The notes beneath the pieces are model-generated. The model ran no database searches and was not told the origin of the DNA. It saw only the letters and a program-made list of their open reading frames with translations. Shown in pieces: positions 1-5,826 of a DNA stretch of 6,338 nucleotides (within the stretch, counting starts at the first letter, position 1; every line of letters begins with the position of its first letter). Source of the stretch: Gammaproteobacteria bacterium (lineage in GTDB: Bacteria > Pseudomonadota > Gammaproteobacteria > Xanthomonadales > Marinicellaceae); contig JAUHXW010000176.1 in assembly GCA_030426705.1 (NCBI GenBank), positions 1 to 6,338 on the forward strand. The letters are read 5' to 3'. Made by a program: the position numbers and the translations under genes.

Positions 1-76
1 TTGCCTACGGCAAACCGCCATGATTTCATGCTTTGCCTAACCGGCTCTGCGGGTCGAGCTGCGTAGGAGCTCTCCG
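1..76 (+). repeat. Left copy of ~76-bp inverted dispersed repeat
   Basis: Bases 1-76 match the reverse complement of 1721-1796 at 66 of 76 positions by eye, with only 3 mismatches in the first 59. The copy holds two small hairpins: TTGCC-TAC-GGCAA (1-13) and GAGCT-N7-AGCTC (56-72). The second differs from the right copy by a compensatory C:G to T:A pair, so pairing is kept. The window begins at the first hairpin, so the element may extend further left. It points towards the gene at 152 and ends about 75 bases before its start. A further weak inverted repeat, GATAAA/TTTATC, lies at 79-100. The family is not one I recognise. Confidence 0.85.
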
Positions 77-151
77 TCGATAAATGGGTTCGGCTTTATC
101 AACTTTAAGAACTGCTTGGTTAGTCTGTTATTTTTAACTTGAGAATGAACC

Positions 152-1276
152 ATGAAAGTAATTTTAGTTTTAATGATCAATCTATTTTTAATCTGTCAAA
201 CATTCACAGTAGCTGCCGAATCGCGATTTTTTCGTCACCTTAAATTTCGCGAAACACCCTACAGTGAATATCAAGGCATATACCCTATTGACAAAAAACA
301 AGCCAAAAAAACAGCACATTATCGATTTGAGTACGATGAAAAAAACCGTGTGACGTCCATTGCACACATGATTGGTGATCGAATCATCAAGGACAATGGT
401 AATTGGGACACTTTTATTTGGTTTGCCCCCAAAGTCCAAATCAGTTACTTGGCAGGCAAAGAAATCCACCAATATTTTGATTCTAACAACCAGAGAATAA
501 GTGCACACGGTGATGTATACACAGCTACATTTGAACTGGATGCAAAGGGTCGACGTCAAAAACTGGTTTTCAATAACGTAGACCAACAAGCCAGTGAAAA
601 TGCTTGGGGTATTCATCAATACCAATGGCAACATGTTAACAACAGGCAAATAATTGAAAAAAGGTATAACTTAAAAAACGAACAGATGCCAATCAGGCCA
701 GTTCTTCATTTTTATGAAACACACATGACATTTGACCATTTGGGTCAATTACAGTTAATGAAAAATTATGGTCTCAATGGTGAACCAAGTAACAATGAAT
801 CAGGTGCTGGTATCGATCGCATTTTTTATGATTTAAACGGAAATTTTCAACGCTGGCATGTATTTGATAAAGATGGTGTGCCAGTTGAAGGAAATCGACC
901 CATGGTTCATATCGGAGAACATCTGTATGATCAACATGGCAATAAAATAGGTATGCGAGGTTTCGATACCCAGGGTATGCCTATGAGATTTTCTTGGGGA
1001 GACTTTCTAATCAAAAAGAGCTACGACAAGTTCGGGAACCAAATTGAAGGTTCGGTCTATGATAAAGAAGGTCGATTAATCAGTAAAATGCAAGTCGAAT
1101 TTTCCAAGGATGGATTACGCAGAACCTGGTTAAAAAACCTGAATAAAGATGAAAAACTGGAAACCACTGACATACTAGGTGGTGCTGCAGCCATTAAATA
1201 CGAGTACCAAGGAAAAAGTTTAGATGTATTGAAAACCATTCCGCATGATGCCAATCTACAACCCATAGAAAATTGA
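152..1276 (+). CDS. Exported YD-repeat-like protein of unknown function
   Basis: This 374-residue protein has a Sec signal peptide (residues 1 to about 22: K2, a hydrophobic core, then VAA before E23). It has no lipobox, so a soluble periplasmic or secreted product is expected. The mature part carries many short strand-turn units of the form (F/Y)-D-x-x-G-(N/R): about residues 60-67, 109-115, 128-134, 225-232, 238-243, 259-264, 290-296 and 303-308. Such units resemble RHS/YD or MORN-like repeats, but they are irregular, and the hallmark core and toxin regions of RHS proteins are absent. The start at 152 is supported by GAGAA at 141-145, six bases upstream. It is convergent with the GFA-family gene and shares a hairpin with it at 1288-1318. 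The function is not known to me; a beta-rich envelope or secreted protein is an inference. Confidence 0.8.
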   Translation: MKVILVLMINLFLICQTFTVAAESRFFRHLKFRETPYSEYQGIYPIDKKQAKKTAHYRFEYDEKNRVTSIAHMIGDRIIKDNGNWDTFIWFAPKVQISYLAGKEIHQYFDSNNQRISAHGDVYTATFELDAKGRRQKLVFNNVDQQASENAWGIHQYQWQHVNNRQIIEKRYNLKNEQMPIRPVLHFYETHMTFDHLGQLQLMKNYGLNGEPSNNESGAGIDRIFYDLNGNFQRWHVFDKDGVPVEGNRPMVHIGEHLYDQHGNKIGMRGFDTQGMPMRFSWGDFLIKKSYDKFGNQIEGSVYDKEGRLISKMQVEFSKDGLRRTWLKNLNKDEKLETTDILGGAAAIKYEYQGKSLDVLKTIPHDANLQPIEN

Positions 1277-1287
1277 ACAAAATACAA

Positions 1288-1318
1288 ATACTGGTCCATG
1301 TAAAAAATGGACCAGTAT
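1288..1318. terminator. Hairpin between convergent genes, probable bidirectional terminator
   Basis: A perfect 12-bp stem (ATACTGGTCCAT at 1288-1299 with its complement at 1307-1318) encloses a 7-base loop. It begins 12 bases after the stop of the + gene and ends one base before the stop of the - gene. On the - strand the stem is followed by T-rich sequence (TTTGTATTTTG). On the + strand the following tract is weaker (ATCAATATTC), so termination may be better for the - gene. Confidence 0.7.
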
Positions 1319-1319
1319 A

Positions 1320-1709
1320 TCAATATTCATTCTGCGGCGCGCCGTCGGTAATCTCATAATAATCACCTTTTTCTGCGGTAAATATATGCTGTTCAATTTT
1401 CACAGCTGTTGGGGTAGTAAAAGTGCCAAGAGAAATAGCGATCCAATTGTGCTTTTCCTGATCTATTGGGTCAAAAAACAAAGGGGAACCACATTGCCCA
1501 CAAAAGCCACGCCTGACTTTGGGCGATGAGTGGTACCATTTCAATTGACTTGTGTCTTCGATGTGCAATGCGCTTCTTGACACTTCGGTGCTGGCCAATT
1601 GGTGACCCGTCCATTGCCTACATTGCTGGCAATGACAAATCTCACCTGGGCCTAAATCACCAGAAACCGTAAATTTAATCGAACCGGATAAACATGAACC
1701 TTTGTGCAT
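1320..1709 (-). CDS. GFA family (glutathione-dependent formaldehyde-activating enzyme-like) zinc protein
   Basis: This 129-residue protein is of typical length for the GFA/Mss4-like fold. Visible motifs are G-S-C6-L-S8-G near the N-terminus, the C25-H-C27-x-x-C30 cluster followed by R31-x-x-x-G, and C70-G-Q-C73-G-S-P-L-F-F. In the family the CxCxxC cluster binds the catalytic-type zinc, and the N-terminal CxC together with the later CxxC binds the structural zinc. Here the second N-terminal Cys is Ser8 (codon TCC), so one structural ligand seems lost. Most GFA-family members have no proven link to formaldehyde, so the substrate is unknown. I chose the ATG at 1709, with GAGAG five bases upstream, because in-frame codons further upstream run into the repeat at 1721-1796 and lie outside the domain. 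Upstream on the same strand is the AsmA gene, about 350 bases away. Confidence 0.85.
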   Translation of the reverse strand: MHKGSCLSGSIKFTVSGDLGPGEICHCQQCRQWTGHQLASTEVSRSALHIEDTSQLKWYHSSPKVRRGFCGQCGSPLFFDPIDQEKHNWIAISLGTFTTPTAVKIEQHIFTAEKGDYYEITDGAPQNEY

Positions 1710-1720
1710 TGTACTCTCAT

Positions 1721-1796
1721 CGGAGAGCCGATGATCGGCTCGACCCGCCGAGCCGGTTAGGCAAAGCATGAAATCAAGGCGGTTTGCCGAAGGCAA
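1721..1796 (-). repeat. Right copy of ~76-bp inverted dispersed repeat
   Basis: This is the inverted partner of 1-76. It contains a near-perfect dyad GAGCCGAT-G-ATCGGCTC (1725-1741), with a longer stem than the left copy, and the TTGCC-GAA-GGCAA hairpin (1784-1796). It ends 11 bases before the GFA-family start codon, so the - strand promoter or leader of that gene must lie in or next to the repeat. It joins the degenerate tandem units to its right. Confidence 0.85.
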
Positions 1797-2000
1797 GAAG
1801 CCTTGATGTAATGCTTGATAAGCCGTGAGCGAAGAGCAGGCAATGAAGGTATGGCGATTTTATCGAAGATAAAGAAGCCTTGCCTGAATGCCGTAGGTCG
1901 TGAATCAGAGGTGAAGAGAATAGCCAATGAACTTATGGCGGTTTTGCAAAGCAAAGAAGCCTTAAGTGAATGGCGTCATTCGTGCGAGATTAAAAGCCAT
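1776..2000. repeat. Degenerate tandem array of hairpin repeats (three units, period about 76-83 bp)
   Basis: Three units share the order (A)TGGCGGTTT or similar, then a short hairpin, then AAGAAGCCTT. The hairpins are TTGCC-GAA-GGCAA (1784-1796), TTTATC-GAA-GATAAA (1859-1873) and TTTGC-AAA-GCAAA (1943-1955). Loop centres are 76 and 83 bases apart. The stems differ in sequence but remain self-complementary. The leading CAATGAAGGTATGGCG (1841 onward) and CAATGAACTTATGGCG (1925 onward) are also similar. The first unit overlaps the end of the 1721-1796 repeat. Reading frames through the array look incidental. A GC-rich stretch containing CCGCGGCCGC (about 2007-2016) lies just beyond, before the AsmA gene. 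Confidence 0.7.
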
Positions 2001-2063
2001 GTCTGCCGCGGCCGCTTTCAAATTAGTCGGGAACAAATTTGAATGAAGGCCCAAAGACATTCC

Positions 2064-4244
2064 TTAATTATCGTTATCGTCGTCCTTGTCCTTGTCAGTG
2101 GCTGATTTCAACAAACCTTCGAGCAAATCACGCTTTAATTGATCCTTTTCAGCCTTTTTCTTTTCTTTTTCAGTCATGGGTTGATTTTCAGGATTGTCTC
2201 CAGCATTTGGGGTATCAACTGATGGTTTTTTCTTGTCCTTTTTAGTCCCTAAAATCGCATCAAACAAATCTTCTTTGAGTTCTTCTTTTTTTTCATCAAT
2301 TTTGGCCTTCTGACTTTCCAAAATCAGTTTTTCAATATCAATTGACACATCCGGTTCCAGTAAATTACCACGCAATTTCACTGGAATGCGCACATTCAGT
2401 AATTTTTGATACCGTTCATCCAAAACACCTTCAGGAATGTTGGTCAACATGGGTTTGATGGAGCCTTTGATGCTTTGTTGATCCAAATCCACTTCTACAT
2501 TGCCGGTCAAATCGAAATAAGGCGATGACAATCGCAGCACATTGGTTTTCAACACACCACTTTTCACGTCAGCTTGTATTTCCATCAAACCAAAGGCAGT
2601 TTTCAGGTCCTCATTGAGTTTAACTGTGTCAGACTTGTTTAACAAACTCAAGCTTTGCTGCAAGATTTGATACACATCGATACCAACTATATCGCCATCG
2701 GATAATCGATAAGACAAAGAACCATTGGCTGTTTTGAGCGGCGATGCACTGAACGGCTCATCGACGCTGATATCAGCGTTGAGTTGACCCAAGCCGGTCA
2801 AAAAATCCGTGCCCATCAAATCAGTCAACAAACCACCCGCCTGAAAGTCCTGCATGGTGTGAGTGACTTGTAATTTACCCTGGGTATTATCCGGTTGTAA
2901 CTTCAACTCAGTCTTGATTAACCCTTGATAAAAACCAGCTTGTAATGGCTCTACAGTGATGTTTTTACCCTGGGTTCTGATGTTCAGGTTGATGTCATTC
3001 ATTTTGACTCCAGCCGCTTGTAATTGATTGAGTTTGATTGTGCCAGACATTTGTCCCAAATCCATCGCCGTTGATTCACTGACTGCAGCATCACTGGCAG
3101 TTGCTTCCGTTCCCTCAGGCAAATACTGGTCCAAATTCAATTGATCCATCGTAAAATCAAAACTGCCTTGTAAACGACTCAAATGACGAATATCAACCTG
3201 CCCTTTGATGTTTGAATCATCCAATTTCACATTTACATTGTTGAGTGACAAACGATCACCAATCAGCGACCATTGCATCTCTCCAGACAGTTGGTTAGCT
3301 GCTTGATTCTCCAATGAAGAACCCATTTCTGATAACAATTCAGCCAAGGAAAATTTATCCAGATTCAATTGTCCTGACAAGGCCATTTGTTGACTGAGAT
3401 GCGTGCCTTTAACCGGTGTTGATAAACGCATGCTGCCATAATCCAACTGTAAGCGTTCCAGGTTTAAGCTATCGGCTGCGGTGTTAATCTTTGCACCCTC
3501 TTTGGCTGTTAAAGTCAGTGGCACTTGACCCGATTGACCATTGAAAGACAATTCATTGAAAGTGAGCGTGGGTGATTGTTCCAGATTCTCTGTCTGCCAT
3601 GCAGCATCGACATCGCCTGAAATTTCCATACTTGGGATTAACAATTGGCCCTCAACCGACATCATCGTAGGCTGACCGGTCTTGATGGCATCACTGCTGA
3701 AATTCAATGCATTGATTTCCAGTTTTAAATCAGCAGCAGCATCGGTGTATAGCAGTTGTCCATCAGTTATTGCAATACCTCTGATTTCTAAATCAGTGGC
3801 TGTGGCATCATTATTTTCTGAGGTATTGCTTGTAGTGAGTGTATCCAATATCGATTGCCAATTGCTCTGACCAGATTTGGCAACCTGTAAATTGATTTTA
3901 GGCTGTTGTAACTCTACTTGCCCGACTTTGATTTCTTTTTTCAACAATGGTAATAATTTAACCCGCGCTGAAACAGCTTCAACCTCAGCCAAATTGTTGC
4001 CTTTGAATCCTTGGGCGTTTGCTATTCTTACATCGTTCAGGTTAATCGCAATCCAGGGAAACACTGACCACTCAATCGGGCCATTCAAAACCACTTCTCG
4101 ACCGATGGTTTCTGCTGCCATGGTCTGAATGCGTGGCTTGTGGTCATTGGGATCAAAGAATATTGGCAACAAAACAATCGCCAACACCAGTAACACCACA
4201 AAAAACGCTACCAAGCCCAATAACCATTTAATCAATTTTTTCAT
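2064..4244 (-). CDS. AsmA family envelope protein
   Basis: This 726-residue protein has an N-terminal membrane anchor (about residues 3-31: KKLIKWLLGLVAFF then a long aliphatic stretch). The AsmA N-terminal signature follows: FDPNDHKPRIQ, ETIGREVVLNGPIEWSVFPW, LNDVRIAN and LLPLLKKEIKVGQVELQQP. The long beta-rich middle and a C-terminal AsmA region follow (GNVEVDLDQQSIKGSI, LRGNLLEPDVSID). AsmA-like proteins (AsmA, TamB, YhdP) are anchored in the inner membrane, span the periplasm, and are linked to phospholipid transport to the outer membrane. The last 87 residues or so form a Lys/Asp-rich tail with two similar amphipathic segments and end in DKDKDDDNDN; this is longer than in E. coli AsmA (617 residues). 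I prefer the ATG at 4244 over an in-frame TTG at 4256, because the Lys-rich anchor begins there. Neither has a clear ribosome binding site. Confidence 0.88.
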   Translation of the reverse strand: MKKLIKWLLGLVAFFVVLLVLAIVLLPIFFDPNDHKPRIQTMAAETIGREVVLNGPIEWSVFPWIAINLNDVRIANAQGFKGNNLAEVEAVSARVKLLPLLKKEIKVGQVELQQPKINLQVAKSGQSNWQSILDTLTTSNTSENNDATATDLEIRGIAITDGQLLYTDAAADLKLEINALNFSSDAIKTGQPTMMSVEGQLLIPSMEISGDVDAAWQTENLEQSPTLTFNELSFNGQSGQVPLTLTAKEGAKINTAADSLNLERLQLDYGSMRLSTPVKGTHLSQQMALSGQLNLDKFSLAELLSEMGSSLENQAANQLSGEMQWSLIGDRLSLNNVNVKLDDSNIKGQVDIRHLSRLQGSFDFTMDQLNLDQYLPEGTEATASDAAVSESTAMDLGQMSGTIKLNQLQAAGVKMNDINLNIRTQGKNITVEPLQAGFYQGLIKTELKLQPDNTQGKLQVTHTMQDFQAGGLLTDLMGTDFLTGLGQLNADISVDEPFSASPLKTANGSLSYRLSDGDIVGIDVYQILQQSLSLLNKSDTVKLNEDLKTAFGLMEIQADVKSGVLKTNVLRLSSPYFDLTGNVEVDLDQQSIKGSIKPMLTNIPEGVLDERYQKLLNVRIPVKLRGNLLEPDVSIDIEKLILESQKAKIDEKKEELKEDLFDAILGTKKDKKKPSVDTPNAGDNPENQPMTEKEKKKAEKDQLKRDLLEGLLKSATDKDKDDDNDN

Positions 4245-4265
4245 AGAAAGAAACAATTCTTAAAA

Positions 4266-4300
4266 AGGGTATTGTAAGGTTTACTGTATTAATTTCATGT
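4266..4300 (-). promoter_or_regulatory. Weak candidate promoter for the AsmA gene
   Basis: A TACAAT hexamer (- strand, 4276-4271) lies 26 bases before the ATG and resembles a sigma-70 -10 box. No good -35 is seen at 16-18 bases; ATGAAA at 4298-4293 is the nearest. A 10-bp palindrome, AACCATGGTT (4302-4311), lies just upstream and could be an operator. This is weak evidence. Confidence 0.3.
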
Positions 4301-4370
4301 GAACCATGGTTAAAAACACAAAAAATAAGCGAGACCATTACTTGATTCGTGAACAAAGGTCTCTAGGCAT

Positions 4371-4396
4371 AAAAAAGGCTCATCGAATGAGCCTTT
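4371..4396 (-). terminator. Rho-independent terminator of the TonB-domain gene
   Basis: On the - strand, AAAGGCTCAT, a 3-base loop and ATGAGCCTTT form a perfect 10-bp stem (4396-4374) running into six T residues (4376-4371). It starts about 25 bases after the stop codon at 4421, so it ends the TonB-domain transcript and separates it from the AsmA gene downstream. Confidence 0.88.
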
Positions 4397-4420
4397 GAAA
4401 ACCTCAGAATAAAAGTACTG

Positions 4421-5062
4421 TCAAGCATCAGTCACCACATCAATGGTAAATGTTTTGCCTATAACCTCTTCAATGCCCAGATTTTTAGGTGGTTCAAAAC
4501 GCCAACCTTTAATGCTTTTTTCAGCGCTTTCTACCACGTACTCAGGAATACTGGAATCAGCCCGGGTCACGCGAACCACACGCCCTTTGGGGTTGATTTG
4601 GATGTGTAATTTCAATGAATCACTGCCACTGTAGTCACTGGGTATTTGAATGGGAGACGTTTTCAATACCGCCCATTTATATTGTTTAATCAAAGCTTGT
4701 TGTTGCTCATTGGCTGACTCATCATTACCGGCGTAATACTGCTCCAGAGCCTCGCGACGATTAGCTGCATTAAGCGAGGCAGACTCTTGTTCAGGCTGGG
4801 TTACTGGCTCTATAGTAGGCTCAGGTACCGAAAATGCCTGAGTATCCAACTCCATTTCAAGTCCACTGCTGATGGGTTCAATCTCAGGTTTTACATCAAA
4901 CTCCGGTTTTTTAACCTCAACCCGGTTCATTCCAGGGCTGCCAGCCTGAGGAGCCGCTTGTCGTTCAGGCAAGCCTTGAGACCAACTGGGACGTTTCTTT
5001 TCTTCCTGAGCAAAAGCCACAGAAGTCAGCAAAACCAAACACAAAAACACTTTATTTTTCAT
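4421..5062 (-). CDS. Periplasmic TonB C-terminal domain protein (energy-transducer-like)
   Basis: This 213-residue protein starts with a cleavable Sec signal peptide (MKNKVFLCLVLLTSVAFA, cut before Q19). A Pro/Glu-rich linker follows (about 25-95), then a helical segment (about 98-130) and a C-terminal TonB-type domain (about 128-213). The domain shows LKLHIQINPKGRVVRVTRAD, then the helix ESAEKSIKGW and RFEPPKN. True TonB keeps an uncleaved N-terminal anchor to bind ExbB/ExbD. Here cleavage looks likely and no ExbBD genes are nearby, so a TonB-like adaptor in the periplasm is more likely than an energy transducer. An alternative TTG start at 5098 lies six bases after a very G-rich Shine-Dalgarno-like tract (5116-5105). 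It would add 12 hydrophobic residues before the signal peptide. The ATG at 5062 itself lacks a visible ribosome binding site. Confidence 0.75.
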   Translation of the reverse strand: MKNKVFLCLVLLTSVAFAQEEKKRPSWSQGLPERQAAPQAGSPGMNRVEVKKPEFDVKPEIEPISSGLEMELDTQAFSVPEPTIEPVTQPEQESASLNAANRREALEQYYAGNDESANEQQQALIKQYKWAVLKTSPIQIPSDYSGSDSLKLHIQINPKGRVVRVTRADSSIPEYVVESAEKSIKGWRFEPPKNLGIEEVIGKTFTIDVVTDA

Positions 5063-5376
5063 ATTCACAACACACAAGAAAAAAGTAACAGCAGCCAAGT
5101 TTAACCCCCCCTCCCCTAAAGTCAACGATTACCGTCATGCGTACGATGAAGTGTACCTTCCAAACGAATAACAGCCGTGTTAAACCCATAACCAACAAAA
5201 ATCATGACGATTTGATGACAAAAATTGTTAGTCAAATGTGTGTTCTTGAATTTGTTTAATGTAGTACTTTTAGTAACTCACTACAGCTACCACCATGCCG
5301 GACCCGGATCCACAAGTGTCTTAAAGTTTGCAAAGCAAACTCGCGTGGCGGTAGGTTCGATACTACGACGGCTTTA
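5063..5376. other. Non-coding interval with some dyads
   Basis: No convincing gene is seen. The part nearest the TonB-domain gene holds the G-rich tract (5105-5116, - strand) and a near-palindrome CATGCGTACGATG. From about 5281 the sequence is richer in GC and structured: a possible long-range pair GTAGT/ACTAC (5261-5284), a perfect AGTTTGC-AAA-GCAAACT hairpin (5325-5341) and GTAG/CTAC (5351-5366) around a TTCGATA loop-like stretch. It does not fold as a tRNA by eye. Confidence 0.5.
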
Positions 5377-5419
5377 CCAAACAAAAAAAGCCACCCGATG
5401 GGTGGCTTTTTTTGTTTGG
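5377..5419 (-). terminator. Strong terminator of the (now split) ssrA-like RNA gene
   Basis: A perfect 20-bp inverted repeat (5377-5396 with 5400-5419) has a 3-base loop. The core is GCCACCC/GGGTGGC and it is flanked by A7 and T7 runs. On the - strand it starts at the CCA of the RNA 3' fragment and ends with a T-run, as for a native tmRNA or tRNA terminator. By symmetry it could also stop + strand transcription. Confidence 0.88.
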
Positions 5420-5439
5420 TGGAGACGGCGGGAATCGAA
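5417..5439 (-). other. ssrA: attachment-site remnant: 3' fragment of ssrA (tmRNA) or a tRNA
   Basis: Read on the - strand (5439 to 5417), these 23 bases run from a T-loop TTCGATT, through CCCGC (T-stem 3' side) and CGTCTCC (acceptor 3' side), to discriminator A and CCA. This fits the conserved 3' end of tmRNA; a tRNA is possible. The 5' side of the T-stem (expected GCGGG) and the whole remaining gene are absent; the next bases are TAATCTGCACATAC. A CCA-ended fragment with its own terminator but no gene body is the expected scar of site-specific integration by a tyrosine integrase into the RNA 3' end. The intact gene is then expected at the other end of the inserted DNA. Confidence 0.72.
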
Positions 5440-5492
5440 TAATCTGCACATACTATTGAATATAAATAATTAAAAATATTCTATATATGATA

Positions 5493-5511
5493 ATACCCCC
5501 ATTTATACCCC
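5493..5511. repeat. Paired ATACCCC direct repeats, possible integrase arm sites
   Basis: ATACCCC occurs at 5493-5499 and 5505-5511, 12 bases apart, about 55-70 bases from the RNA fragment. Short direct repeats inside the end of an integrated element are typical of the arm-type sites of tyrosine integrases. The assignment is inferred from position only. Confidence 0.4.
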
Positions 5512-5717
5512 AATTTTGTACAACACATAATGTGATTCGTCTCAAAACTCAGGGTAAAACCCATTCATTTCAACTAATGATTCGATGTTTTCGATAATTA
5601 ACAATTTTATCATTTTTTTGATTCTCACATGTTGATCTTTAATTCATCAAAAAGCAAAGTTGCATCCCAAATACCAAAAATACTCAAACATATTCATTAC
5701 ACTTTAGATAAGGTCAA

Positions 5718-5755
5718 TATAATTGAAACACTTTTAACTTTAAGTGAATTACAAT
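5718..5755 (+). promoter_or_regulatory. Candidate promoter boxes for the methyltransferase gene
   Basis: A consensus TATAAT lies at 5718-5723 and a second -10-like TACAAT at 5750-5755. The -35 matches are poor: TTGAAA (5723-5728) is 21 bases from TACAAT, too far for a normal sigma-70 spacer. One of these probably drives the gene at 5827, leaving a leader of roughly 65-100 bases. Confidence 0.4.
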
Positions 5756-5813
5756 GTATTGCCGTGTTCACACGAACGTGTTAAATTGATACCAACTTAA
5801 CTAAGCAATTGCT
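5729..5813. promoter_or_regulatory. Cluster of three dyads upstream of the methyltransferase
   Basis: Three dyads stand in 85 bases: CACTT-N8-AAGTG (5729-5746), ACACG-AA-CGTGT (5770-5781) and the perfect AGCAATTGCT (5804-5813), which abuts the ribosome binding site. They overlap or follow the candidate -10 boxes, where a repressor or a controller protein would act. Operator function is an inference. Confidence 0.4.
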
Positions 5814-5826
5814 GGAAATTCAATAT

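Larger units (their letters stand above)
5440..5826. other. Non-coding leader of the island
   Basis: This is about 390 bases of AT-rich DNA with no supportable gene. It contains the ATACCCC pair, a CACATAATGTG dyad (5524-5534), GGGT-AAA-ACCC (5552-5562), and closer to the methylase a promoter-like TATAAT and three further dyads, listed separately. Confidence 0.6.

Noticed and set aside
35..125. Integron attC-like site (GCCTAAC ... GTTAGTC)
   Set aside because: GTTAGTC does not fit GTTRRRY fully, the inner arms are not complementary, and the right copy of the repeat has no matching partner. Nothing else suggests an integron.
1710..1796. Upstream extension of the GFA-family gene to 1796
   Set aside because: The extra 29 codons lie within the inverted repeat, which also exists upstream of an unrelated gene, and they sit outside the GFA domain. 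The ATG at 1709 has its own ribosome binding site.
1776..2000. CRISPR array
   Set aside because: Units are degenerate, with no identical repeats or unique spacers of constant length, and no cas genes are present.
1815..2042. Small + strand reading frame over the repeat array
   Set aside because: It follows the hairpin repeats, has no recognisable domain or ribosome binding site, and its peptide similarity between units is a by-product of the DNA repeats.
5300..5379. tRNA gene ending in ACCA before the terminator
   Set aside because: The TTCGATA stretch has no proper 5-bp T-stem and no acceptor complement was found upstream.
5225..5473. + strand reading frame of 82 residues
   Set aside because: It runs across the terminator and the RNA fragment, so coding is not plausible.
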